Shown one piece after another: positions 45,562-55,543 of a stretch of DNA of 64,000 nt (the first letter of the stretch is position 1; each line of letters begins with the position of its first letter). The stretch spans positions 186,001 to 250,000 of the forward strand of contig NW_026570375.1 of the NCBI RefSeq assembly GCF_019649055.1, read 5' to 3'. The notes under the pieces are model-generated. The model was not told where the DNA came from. It searched no databases and saw nothing but the letters and a program-made list of their open reading frames with translations. Both the position numbers and the translations under genes were made by a program. Source of the DNA: Paramacrobiotus metropolitanus. Lineage: Eukaryota; Tardigrada; Eutardigrada; Parachela; Macrobiotidae.

Positions 45562-48040
45562 ATGCCCGTAAATCGTTCACCAGTAAGGAAACAACCAGCC
45601 ATTGACAGGCTGAAGCAAGGCGTAGAAGACGTATTGAAATCTGCCAGTAAAGTACTGAAAGGAATAACCGACGAACCAGCAAAGGCTGGCACGAGTGATA
45701 TTGCACAACAAGACAAAGTCACCCGCAGTAAGACGAACCAGCTGAAGGGGGCAGGTGTGGAAATCACCCACAAAGTCCTCGAAGATAAACCTCGTAAACC
45801 GAGGAAAGCAACCGTAATGGATCAAGGAGATAATCTCCTTGATACACCATTAATGCAGCCACCGGAACAGTTGTTTTTCCGGCCGCTAACTCCCGAGAAA
45901 AACCGACAGGTTAATCCCGATAATCGGGAAGAAGTACAGGCACCTGCGCCAGAGCGATCTGAGAGCACTACCGAATCAACGGCCAGAACAGGGTCGTTTT
46001 CTCAAGTGAGTGAAAGCGAACTGAATAAATCCGCAACGACGGAAGAGGAGGAAGAACCTGTGACAGTTATACCGACTACCTTGCGTAAATCGCAATCGTA
46101 TACAGCTAACTTGAATGAATTGTTAAGTTCAGCGGCTAAAGCCGGCAACAGGTTCCAGTATCGTGGAATTAAAACAGGCAACTGAAACCATTTCAGCAAA
46201 TCAGGTGCTGATTAGAGATTTACAGCGAAAGCTAGAAGTAGCAGAGGACGAAGTCCAACATCATAAAAATCAGTATAGACATGCCCATAGTTCGTTTAAG
46301 AATATGGAGAAGATCGTATTAGGCCTACGGGCCGTAATAGGCGAAAGGGACGCGGCGATCGCCGAGTTAAAGGAAAGAGCAGACGAATTGCGCGCCAAGA
46401 ATTCCGATATAAATCAGCAATTAGCTGAAAAAGACATAGCCTTGGATCAGACCTGGAAGGAACACCAAAGGATGAAAACTGATAATTTTCACCAAAAAGG
46501 GGAAATTTCCCATCTCCAGTCTATGTTGCACGAAAGTCAGACCGAACATAAGTCCCTAATTGGGAAATTTAATTCTCTAGCTAAAGATTACCGAACGTTA
46601 TACGATCGACAAATGAACCCAGAAGCCGTAGAATACGGTGAGCGACCGCTCAGTAGGGCATATGCCGCAAATACTGAAGAGTCGCAGGTGTCTCGGGCAC
46701 AGCATACACCCTCGGCAATGAACGAGAGTGGTTCCCGGGAAATGCCGAGTGCAGACAAACAGCAGTTTATCCGCAGTATTTTGCGGGAAGAAATCCAGCG
46801 AGCAGGCATCGGACAAAGCAGGACAGTAAGCCCTGTAAGGAAATCAGATTTGGCTGAAGTGATGCGACAGCCCGTACCGCGTCCCAACTACAATGGTAGT
46901 AAAGAGGACATAGATAGTTTCATTATTAAATTCGAGCATGCGGCAACCGCAAATCGTTGGGTAACCGATGAAAGAAAGATTACCGAATTGGCGTATTGCC
47001 TCAAAGACGATGCCATTATTTGGTATAATGGGTTAATAACGTCGACGACGCCGCCGACAACTTACAAAGAGTGGAAGAAACAACTAATCGCCCGTTTCGG
47101 CGACTCGAAAAGAGCAGTAAATGCGCTCGCTGAATTAGCAAACCGCATGTATAAGCCAGGTCAAGAGACTCTGGAAACTTACTATCAGTCGATGATGACA
47201 TTGCGCGATCGCGCAGGATTTAACGGATCACCGGAACAAGTCGTGAACTTTCTCGTAAAAGGGTTGAAAACCCATGAGAAACTACACGATAAAATAGAAA
47301 TCATGAGGCCGGTAACTCCAGAACAATTTCTGGAGATTATCCGTTATCTATCGTCGAATAATCCAGAGAAATACGTGATTCCTATCGGCAATACCCGACG
47401 TAAGCAGGATCGCGATAGCGAAGTGGTGACTGTACGAACTGTACAAGTACAACCGAAGACTTATGCGGCGGCGGCGGCCAGCCCGCCGCGGCCAAGCAGT
47501 AAGCCAAACAGTGGGAAACCGAATTACGGTAATCGTAATAATAATAATAATATCCGCAGTAATATCAGCAAAGCTGAAAGTAGTGATATCCGAAATATTG
47601 GAGAGGATAACCGCGCACCGTCTCGTAAAGAGCAGTGGGCGAATAATATTAGTAGAATTCAGGAAGCGACCGATCGGTCACCGGCCTTGCAGAAAACTCT
47701 GCGTGGCAACCGAGTAGTGAAGTACTGTCAGCACTGTGATTTGTGCGGACATTACTTCCGGGATTGTCAGTTTCGCGATAAGCCGCGATGTGAGAATCCC
47801 ACATATCTCGCCTATCATGACCCAGAGACTGGAAACCGGCGGTACGCCGCTGATTTCTATCAACGCCGTAGTGGTAGTCAGTCAGGAAGCGAACCTAATT
47901 CGCCGGCAAGGCAGAGGAGTAATTCCCGCCAAAGTATCGGCCCAGTAGAGGATCGGGTACGCCCGACGCCAGGATCACCGCTACCGGATAATAATCCGTT
48001 TTCTGGTTTGGCGGATCAGGAAAACGAGGAAGGGCGGTAA
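45562..48040 (+). pseudogene. Gag polyprotein (one frame change)
   Basis: The first segment, from ATG 45562 to 46185, is hydrophilic and acidic. The frame then moves to 46163-48040. That second segment has a long coiled coil (residues 1-150), the retrotransposon gag capsid core (IIWYNGLITSTTPPTTYKEW, QETLETYYQSMMTLRDRA), a low-complexity Asn run, and one CCHC zinc knuckle (CQHCDLCGHYFRDC, spacing C-X2-C-X4-H-X4-C). The switch in the 46163-46185 overlap could be an indel or a genuine frameshift; in Ty3 elements shifts usually lie between gag and pol, so an indel is likelier. Gag packages the element RNA in cytoplasmic particles. Confidence 0.85.
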
Positions 48041-48189
48041 ATTCCGGCTTTACCGACCCGATTCCACCCAAACCGCCGGATAAAACCGAAGAAACTGTAA
48101 TCAATGGATTACGAGTAGTCGAAATGGATACCGATGAATTATCGAATATCAGCAATGCTGATATTAATTTCACAACCTTAACCGATAAC

Positions 48190-50554
48190 GATGAGCCTGG
48201 AAGGACCGCACCATTAATGATAAAAGCAATAATAAATTATTGCGAAGTGCCGGTGATGATCGACACCGGCGCAGAGACTTCACTAATTTCAGTGAATTTG
48301 TAAACGAAATTAAAGCTGCAAGAATTCCGTTAATAAAGCCGCTGCATATACGCGGTATTGGTGGAGTACGAGGATTCCTCGTTACACACTATTGCAAAAT
48401 AGCAATAAAATTAAGGACTTCGAATCTTTACATTCGGCTTATATTAAGCCAACGACCGATGAAATAAAAGTACTCTTGGGGCAGGATTTCCTGCAAGATA
48501 AATTTTATGCCGTCCGACATAACAAATTGCGATATTTAGAATATCAACCCGATAGGAAACCGGGCCCATTAATAATGAGCGAACCGGTGTCGCCGGTTAT
48601 TCAAACGACAAATACCGAAGAGGAAGAAGTCTTCCCGATACCCGTGGCAACGGGAGAAACTACCGGTGAACTAGTAATATCGGCACAAGAAGCCGTACAA
48701 GAAGAAACCGTACCAGACGGGAGCAAAGTCTTCCCGATACCCGTGGCAAAAGCCAAAATTAAATCGGTGTTAAAAAGACCAATGAAAATTCGCTTGGCAA
48801 CAAAATCAACGTTCCGACGCCTATGGGGCGAATATAGGATTTTAGTGAAAGAAATTCAAGAATTAATAAAAGCAAAAGAAAATGGTACAAACGTTATGTA
48901 CCTTTTCATGGATGAAGATACCCCTGTACCAGGGATTGATTCTGCAAAAGCAGAGGAGATCGTCCGCAATTTAGCGAAGCAATATAAAGCGGAATATTCT
49001 GCTTTAGAAGAAAAGCAGCGACAATTAAATGAGATATTCAGGTACCTAAAAATACCGTTGCCGTACGTATTGCGTACACCATTGCGCGTATTAGCGCAAT
49101 TAACACGGCGCCAATTGCCGGTATTACCATATCAATTGGCCGAGTGTAAGCCACTTGATAATTATGCTAACGAAACAATAGTAAAAACACTGGCTGCTCA
49201 TAATCGGTCAGTAAGTTTTGCGCCGATGGCGCGCGTCGTTGAATTTATGATAGATGATTCGCCTACCGTAGTGAGAAAAACTCTTGATACTGCCGCTACT
49301 AATGAAACTAATAATAATAAATTAATTAATCAAACTAGCATCGAAGTAGTACCTAATTCTAATAATCTAATTATCGTAAATGCAGAATTGGTAGGGCCCA
49401 CTGATTCTGCCGAGATCACTAATGAACCTCCGACTTGGGAATTTTCCCAGTCTCCGAACATTAACCCTTCTTACCGCGGTACACGCGCTAAGCCTATCAA
49501 AGTCTTCGCCGGCGATAAACTATTAATTAATCCGGGTACTAATTGGGCGACAGTGAATGTCCAATTCGATGCAGATGAGCAGTTCGATACCGATAAGTTT
49601 TTATTCCTTCCCAGTCCGCACCTGTATAGGGAGCGGCGGATAAGGCCGATGGAGGGAGTGGTTAAACCACAAAATAAAAAGTTTGATATGGTATTCGTTA
49701 ACTTTCAACAGCAGCGGCAGTTAATTAAGAAGGGCCAATTTATTGGCTATTTAGAACCGTATGAGGATATTCCCGATATAGATATTCAAGTTAATGCCAC
49801 AATGTTGGCAGAAATGACACCTGAAGAGCAGGAGACTGTGATAAAAGCGGTGGATGAATTAAAAATTAATCCGGAATTAACCGCACAAGAAATTAGAGAA
49901 ATTAAGGAAATATTTCTCGAATATCCCGGTTTATTCGCGACGAAAACCCGTCCGTTTGGCGATGTCCAAATAGTCAAGCATCAAATCGACACCGGTGACA
50001 TTGCACCGATAAAATGTAAACCGCACAGGACCTCGTGGCGAGGCCGCGAGATTATTCAAGAACATGTAAATGAAATGCTGGAGAAAGGGATAATTCGAAA
50101 ATCGAATTCTCCCTGGTGTTTTCCCGTAGTATTAGCTAGTAAGAAAAATCCCGATGGAACCATCGGTACGCGATTTTGCGTTAATTATATTAAGTTAAAT
50201 GACGCCACAAAAAAGAATAATTATCCTCTTCCTAACCCAGATGAATTATTGCAGGCAGTAGCTGACAATAAGTATTATTGTGGCTTTGACTGCAATGCAG
50301 GATTTTGGCAAGTGCAAATGCACGAAGACTCCATCAGAAAAACTGCGTTTATTACGCAGGATGGACTTTACGAATTTTTAAGGATGCCGTTTGGTGTCTG
50401 TAACGGCCCTGCAACGTTTCAGGAAGCCATGAATAGGACGTTATCGGACGTCCACTGCGAAAATATTTTCGCTTATTTGGATGATATCATTGCCGCCGCT
50501 AAAGACTTCGCAGATCTCAAACGTAAAATACGTTTAATGTGTGAGTGCCTTTAA
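48190..50554 (+). pseudogene. Protease and reverse transcriptase part of pol (frame-broken)
   Basis: The aspartic protease active site MIDTGAETSLIS lies at 48256-48291 in frame 1. A stop follows at 48301, the sequence continues in another frame (48304-48420), and then in a third frame from 48392 with LLGQDFL. After a long linker, RT begins near 49860: DTGDIAPIKCKPHRTS, FCVNYIKLND, FDCNAGFWQVQM, FLRMPFGVCNGPATFQ and the catalytic YLDD (about 50479). The frame is lost at 50554, inside the RT thumb. Protease matures Gag-Pol; RT copies the RNA. The RT core itself is uninterrupted. Confidence 0.88.
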
Positions 50555-53030
50555 AGGCTGGTTTTACATTGAAACCGAGCAAGTGCCATATAGGCGAAAC
50601 GAGTTACATTTCCTTGGACATATTGTGTCCAAGGATGGAATAAAACGGATCCCGATAAAATATCGGCAATTGAGAAGTATCCGAAACCAGAGAGTGAAAA
50701 GGATCTGAGATCCTTTTAGGACTTTGTAACTATTACCGGAAATTTGTCAAAGACTTTGCCGGTAGAACGCGCCGTCTATACGGCTTATTAAAAGGAGAAA
50801 TTGACGTGAAAGCGAACTGGTCGACCGACCATGATAGTGAATTTGCTGATCTAAAATCAGCATTAATTAACGCGCCAGTGTTGGCGAAATTTGATCCTAG
50901 TAAACCGACCGTAATTGAATGCGATGCATCAACAGTAGGAATCGGTGCGATACTGCACCAGGACGGACACCCGATTATTTATGCGAGCAAATTGCTAACC
51001 GACGCCGAAAAGAAGTATCCAATTACTGAATTGGAATGTATGGCAGTAGTTTTTGCGTGCCGGAAATTTCGGCACTTTATTGAATACTCCCATTTTTCGG
51101 TACAGACCGACCATCAAGCTTTAACGAATTTATTGCGATCGGTTTCCCGTAAAGAGGGATTAAATGGCCGTTTAACGCGCTGGGCACTCCAGCTAAGCAG
51201 TCATAAAATGACTATACTGTATAGGCCCGGAAAACAGTGTGACAACGCTGATGCGTTGAGTAGACATCCGGTGGGAGAAGCTACCGAATGCCCAGACGAT
51301 GACTGGGATGAATTTAAGGATTCAAAGTTTAGTACGCCGTCGATTCGGGTATTAACGGTTCGAGATGGAGCTGAGCACGAAGAAGAAGAAGACAACTTCA
51401 AGTTCTACAGGATAGAACAAGAGAAAGACCCGAATATCGAGCGTATAATTCATGCACTAGAAGGACGCGTAGAAAGCGTTCATTTGCTTAAACGTCCCGG
51501 TTATTCCGGTTATGAATTGTGGAATAGTGTACTGTATAAAATATCGGAAAAAGACGGTCGTATTAACCGTCGATTTGTTGTGCCAAAGCACATGCGCGTG
51601 GATATCATGCATGCAATGCATGATGCACCAGCTAGCGGTCATCTAGGCCGCGCCAAAACTTATCAGGCGATCGCCTTGCGATATTTCTGGGAGAATATGG
51701 TCTCTCAGATTATCAAGTACGTAGATCACTGTTTTGCATGCCAGCACCGCAAGACACTGCGCAAAGCGCCACCCGGCAAACTACAGCAGATCGCTATCGG
51801 CGAGCCGTGGTTTCGAATGCAAGTAGATTTAAAAGGGCCATTGCCCAAAACAACACGGGGAAATACCTACATCGCCGTAGCGATAGATGAACTTACGAAA
51901 TTCGTAATTGCAAAACCGATACCAGATGCAAGAGCGGAAACTGTCGCTAATTTCTTAATCTATGATGTGTTCCTGCCTTACGGAACACCACAGATATTGA
52001 ACACCGATAGAGGAACGCATTTTCATAATTATTTATTGGAGGCGATAAACAAACGTTTAAGGATACAGCACCATTTCGGTGCTGCATATCACCCGATCGG
52101 GCGTGGACTTGTCGAACGACAAATGCAGACAATAGCCGATTCACTCGCAATGTATGCCAGTGATGGCCGCGAGCGTAATTGGGACAAAGTCCTACCGTTT
52201 GTAATTGCTGGAAAAATCGTGTAGCGAATAAAACGACAAATTTGTCGCCATATTTTATGCTGTACGGTAGGGAGCAGGTTATTCCTGCTGATACCGAGAC
52301 TAAAACGAATTTACCGATAGATCACGCGACCATACGTGAATATATGGAGGAACTGCGTTATAATTTAAATCGCGCTCACGACATAGCCGAGTTGCACATC
52401 CGCAACGATTTTGAGAAGAATGCCGAGCGTTTCGACAAAGGTCGATCAGAGGATACCTTCAACATAGGGGATCTTGTGATCCTTAAAATAGAAAAGAAAA
52501 AGGGAGAGACGGAATCGTTTCGTCGTCGGTTCGAAATCGAACCATGGGAGATTGTGGGATTTCCCTACACCAATGCGGTGGAACTTAAACGGATAAACTC
52601 CGATAAAACGGAGGAAACTCGCATTGTTAATTGTGAACGGATAAAACCATACCGTACTACCGAGGAGGATAGAAAAAACGAAACCCTATTAATTAGGGAT
52701 TTATTGGAAAATAATAATTTAAGTGAAATTCCTGATAAGCAGGTGATCAGCGCTGTGGTAGATAATTCTGCCGCTAATACTCCAGCCACCGATGTGGTCC
52801 GTACCTCCGCAGATAATTCTGCAGATAATTCCCCTGTAATTGATACAGACGAATGGGAAACTGTAAATGCAGTGGAAAATACCGGTAAGCGCAATGCCGC
52901 TAATAAACCGGCAGTTCAAAAACGACTTTTATTGCGAGTGCGCAAAGGCGTCAATGGCTACACTCATTTATCTAACGCTGGTAAAATTAATTATCTCGTA
53001 ATTGAGATACCCCGTAAAATAGTAAAATAG
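50555..53030 (+). pseudogene. RT thumb, RNase H and integrase part of pol (frame-broken)
   Basis: 50555-50805 encodes the RT thumb in shifting frames (FLGHIVS is readable near 50613). 50806-52224 is open and carries RNase H (ECDASTVGIGAIL, ELECMAVVFACRKF, TDHQAL, DNADALSR). The integrase HHCC zinc domain follows (HDAPASGHLG ... CFACQHRK). The D,D,E core is in VDLKGPLP, LNTDRGTHF and RGLVERQM. Near 52205 the frame shifts again into 52179-53030, which holds the end of the integrase core (SPYFMLYGRE), a basic SH3-like C-terminal domain (GDLVILKIEKKKGE, CERIKPY) and an Asn/Asp-rich tail. No chromodomain is seen. Confidence 0.88.
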
Positions 53031-53049
53031 TATTTTTGTACTTGTTTCA

Positions 53050-53175
53050 CTGGAGACGCGATACCCCGCATTAGCACCAGTTTGAAATAACTTAAGTAAT
53101 GAAGTAAAACTGCAGAGATGCGATATCTCGCGTCAGCATATTAAAAAAATTAACGGAGATGCTATCCCGCATTTG
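53050..53175 (+). repeat. Three short GGAGAYGC...CCGCAT repeats after pol
   Basis: Three units near 53052, 53113 and 53155: GGAGACGCGATACCCCGCAT, AGAGATGCGATATCTCGCGT and GGAGATGCTATCCCGCATTT. Each can form a small hairpin from the GATGC and GCAT ends. They lie in the untranslated 3' part of the retrotransposon. Confidence 0.6.
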
Positions 53176-53278
53176 ATACCGTAATTACATAACGATCGTT
53201 ATTTCAGGACACAGCAGGTGTCTCACAAACCGTCAAAATAATTTTCCCGACGATAGCGCCGAAGCAAAGACTACGTCT

Positions 53279-53665
53279 GCCGTATTAGGCGATGCCTTTA
53301 AAGTACTAAACGCAGAAACGCAGGTAAAATTGCCGTAGATGCATTAAATGCATTGAATGAACAGTAATAAATTGCCGTAAAAAGTATATTACTTCAATCG
53401 TCGTAAAAGTGCAATGAACGATAATCGTCGTATTACACAAAGTGCAAAATAAGCGCCGTAGTACACAAAGTGAAATCGGATATTTAACCGCCGTAGAAAG
53501 CCCAAAGAGTGCTTAAAGTTGAATTTATTTCAATTAATTCCTAAACTAAAATGAATCGCCGTAGAAGCACAAATAGTGCACACTACACAGTTTAACGAAT
53601 TGCCGTAGCGCATTGAATGCTTGCAAACGGATAAGAATCGCCGTAGATGCACTGAGCTGCAAAGA
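53279..53665 (+). repeat. Degenerate GCCGTAG repeat array in the retrotransposon 3' region
   Basis: Ten copies of G(C/T)CGTA start at about 53279, 53332, 53374, 53400, 53427, 53455, 53490, 53558, 53602 and 53640, spaced 26-68 bp. Most are followed by a small inverted repeat such as AAGCAC..GTGC or ATGCATT..AATGCATT. The same strand is used throughout. It looks like a repeated RNA structural element. Confidence 0.7.
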
Positions 53666-53976
53666 TGTCGTGGATCGACGCAACAATGCGTATAATTGGA
53701 GGATAAATCTCCGGAATGGGACTGGGAAATTAACACGGATTGACACGTGGAGTTTGGATTTAACCGGAATAATTTTACCGGATTTTGTTACGAGTTTAAC
53801 TCGTTTTGATTAATTTTACGCCGCATTTTGCCGCGTTTTGTTCTCACTAACTATGATGGAATGAGATTGCACATTTTTTTATTAAAACGCTGAATTAGCG
53901 TTGCGTTTTGATGCATTTTTCTCATTTTTTTCATTCCTGTAAGCCTCGAGGGACCTCGGCATCCCGCCCCGTGGCA

Positions 53977-54260
53977 TGTCAGAGTGCTGTGCGTAGCGCA
54001 CAGGATAGTGGCGTGTTCGCCTCACCATCATTGGATCGGCTCACCATTCGCCAGTTTTCCAAACACGCTTGAACGTGTTTGCCATTCGAGTGCCAGCTAC
54101 GGAACCGTCAACATCGATTCCTGGCATATTCTGATTTCATGCCCTTTTTCTTGCTAGATTTTGTGATTGCCCTTTGATTTCTATCGAAATAAAGGTTATT
54201 TCTCGAGGAGATGTTGTTTCCGTTGTCGTTTCTCTGTACAGCGTAGACGCTTCTCCGAGA
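53977..54260 (+). repeat. Right LTR
   Basis: Identical to 44430-44713 except T at 54251 in place of C. The expected polypurine tract just upstream (53940-53976) is not obvious: that stretch is GC-mixed, not purine-rich. Confidence 0.92.
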
Positions 54261-55006
54261 CTGGTCTTCTTTGGCCGGGGAACCTTTCACTGGTGTATCG
54301 ACAGGCGTCGTTTTGGTGGATCGAAACCCGGAGGGTTGAGGAACTAATCCACCAGTTGCGACGATATTCGTGGGTTGTGTGACAGAGGTCGTTTTCAGGG
54401 CTTCCACTTCGTCCCGGAGTGCCTGCTGTGTTAAGGAGGCCTCGTCGTATCTTTTCTGACTTTCCTGTAATTCATGTATCTGGGCCTTCATGGAAGTTAG
54501 CTCTGCTTTGAGGCGCTGGTTTTCTTCCACAATCGGAGTGATAAGCGGGGAGACTTGGGCCTGGACGCATTTGGTGATCAAGCCGTTCAGGTCCTCGTGA
54601 TAAACAGGGTAGCTCTGCACGTGCTCAAGATCGGCAGCTATAGCTGGGATCATCTGTCGTATCAGAGGGATGAGCTTTGTAAAAGACCATTGATCCTTGG
54701 CTGTTCCATCAGGGAATAGCTTGGCTAGTTTCTCGATGGAAAGGCTCGTAGCCATCATCTTCGCTGGCAGTGTCAGGCATGGTTGTCCGAAAGGGAACAC
54801 GTGTCGGGCCCCAGATCCGTCGCCAATGAATAATCTTGATGAATCAATCAATACTAGGAAAATGCACTATTGCGTGCATTGGTAGACCGGAGCGCAGCGT
54901 GAAGCGGTCGAGATATTTTATTGCATAATATTATTATTATAAAGAAGTGACGGTATAGAGAGGGGAGTCTGTTTTTACATATGGTATTTTATCAGCATTT
55001 TATCAG

Positions 55007-55017
55007 CCCTGTTATTT
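55007..55017. repeat. Target-site duplication of the outer element (right)
   Basis: CCCTGTTATTT, same as 43834-43844. Next to it, TATTTTATCAGCATT occurs both in the element end (54985-54999) and in the host exon (55013-55027). Confidence 0.85.
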
Positions 55018-55543
55018 TATCAGCATTCATGAAAGGCACAATGAATTTGCGATAGTATAGTCCGCTGGTTTTATTATACAGCGGTGGTGCATCGAAAGCG
55101 GGATCAATCGCGACGGCAATCTGCCATAAATGGACTACGAAGAGCTGCGACGTTTTCCCATGGTCCAACTGGACACAGAACATACCCGGGAATCGACTCG
55201 TTGAAGAAAGGAGTTTGGCCGAATAAAAGATGTGTGGTTCGTTCTCAGTGTTGCGCAGCGCCACCTGCACTGCACAACTGCCGTTTGCTGCCACTTCCTT
55301 GTCCATTGTATACCCCGGATAATCACTTAAGAAGCGCTGAGCGCGGACATGGCGTGAGTGGATCCAGCCGGCGGGAGCCAATGTGGAATCGAAATTAACG
55401 AACATGAGCTCGTCATCAATGTCCTGGACGTATCCCAGCCACCATTCCCCGTTGTCTCGCTGCACCATCACCGTGTTCCCGTAATTGATCTCACATGGGC
55501 CGCTCGCTATGCCCCGAAAAGGATAACATCCTACTGCGTCCAT

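Larger units (their letters stand above)
44430..54260 (+). mobile_element. Ty3/gypsy-like LTR retrotransposon (inner insertion, 9.8 kb)
   Basis: Two 284-bp LTRs (44430-44713, 53977-54260) differ at one base (C 44704, T 54251). The target duplication is CTGG (44426-44429, 54261-54264). Order gag, protease, RT, RNase H, integrase is that of Ty3/gypsy. No env-like ORF is seen. About 0.85 kb of leader precedes gag and 0.95 kb of repeat-rich DNA follows pol. LTR identity implies recent insertion, yet gag-pol is broken at several sites, mostly short homopolymers. Confidence 0.93.
43943..54851 (-). pseudogene. LINE ORF1-like protein, interrupted by the LTR retrotransposon
   Basis: Right part 54851-54261, left part 44425-43943. 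With one CTGG duplicate removed the frame is continuous (1,074 bp, 357 residues). The N-terminal third is globular (IEKLAKLFPDGTAKDQW), then comes a coiled coil (about residues 110-165, PIVEENQRLKAELTSMKAQI). A Ser/Thr/Pro linker contains a CPPC pair. The C-terminal RNA-binding part ends in SEKMFTADNWPPNIGVREW, the pattern typical of ORF1 proteins of CR1/Jockey/L2-like non-LTR elements (xxLxxPxxWPxGVxVRxF). Such proteins coat the element RNA and chaperone reverse transcription. An in-frame ATG pair at MMATSL could be the true start. The insertion point is between the coiled coil and the RNA-binding domain. Confidence 0.75.
43845..55006 (-). mobile_element. ORF1-only non-LTR retroelement (outer insertion)
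   Basis: Net ~1.33 kb of element sequence once the inner LTR retrotransposon (44430-54260 plus a 4-bp duplication) is subtracted. It is flanked by an exact 11-bp target duplication. Read on the minus strand it has a ~155-bp leader, one ORF of about 357 codons, and a ~98-bp 3' region containing AATAAA (43861-43866) that ends in T8 at the target site. No endonuclease or reverse transcriptase is encoded. The 5' junction carries extra TTTTATCAG copies matching the adjacent host sequence, as seen with target-primed reverse transcription. This looks like a half-LINE (ORF1-only, HAL1-like) that needed another element's enzymes. Confidence 0.72.
42205..55543 (-). pseudogene. F-box-like / Tudor-like family gene, copy 2, split by nested retroelements
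   Basis: Exon 1 starts at ATG 55543 (MDAVGCYPFRGIASGPCE), runs to the target duplication 55007-55017, and resumes at 43833 to donor 43542. Exons 2-4 are 43376-43286, 43112-42402 and 42331-42205. Leaving out the insertion and one 11-bp repeat, exon 1 is 829 bp and ends in phase 1, exactly as required by exon 2. Exons 2-4 (91, 711, 127 bp) are open with GT-AG borders, so the gene was complete (585 residues) before the insertion. Domains: Tudor/SH3-like (VMVQRDNGEWWLGYVQDI), a middle domain with AQLHHDHVHT, an F-box-like segment (DILISLDLHTQAKAK across the intron to ICTLWHLLLSDRR), a long C-terminal domain and the conserved exon 4 (LRQVDLSTLNKL). Function not known; by analogy F-box proteins recruit substrates to SCF ubiquitin ligases. 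Now disrupted by 11.2 kb. Confidence 0.8.

Noticed and set aside
53977-54470. Reading the minus-strand frame at 54108-54851 as one protein ending in the right LTR
   Set aside because: Its last ~50 codons lie inside the LTR; the true ORF continues on the far side of the retrotransposon at 44425, as the target duplication shows.
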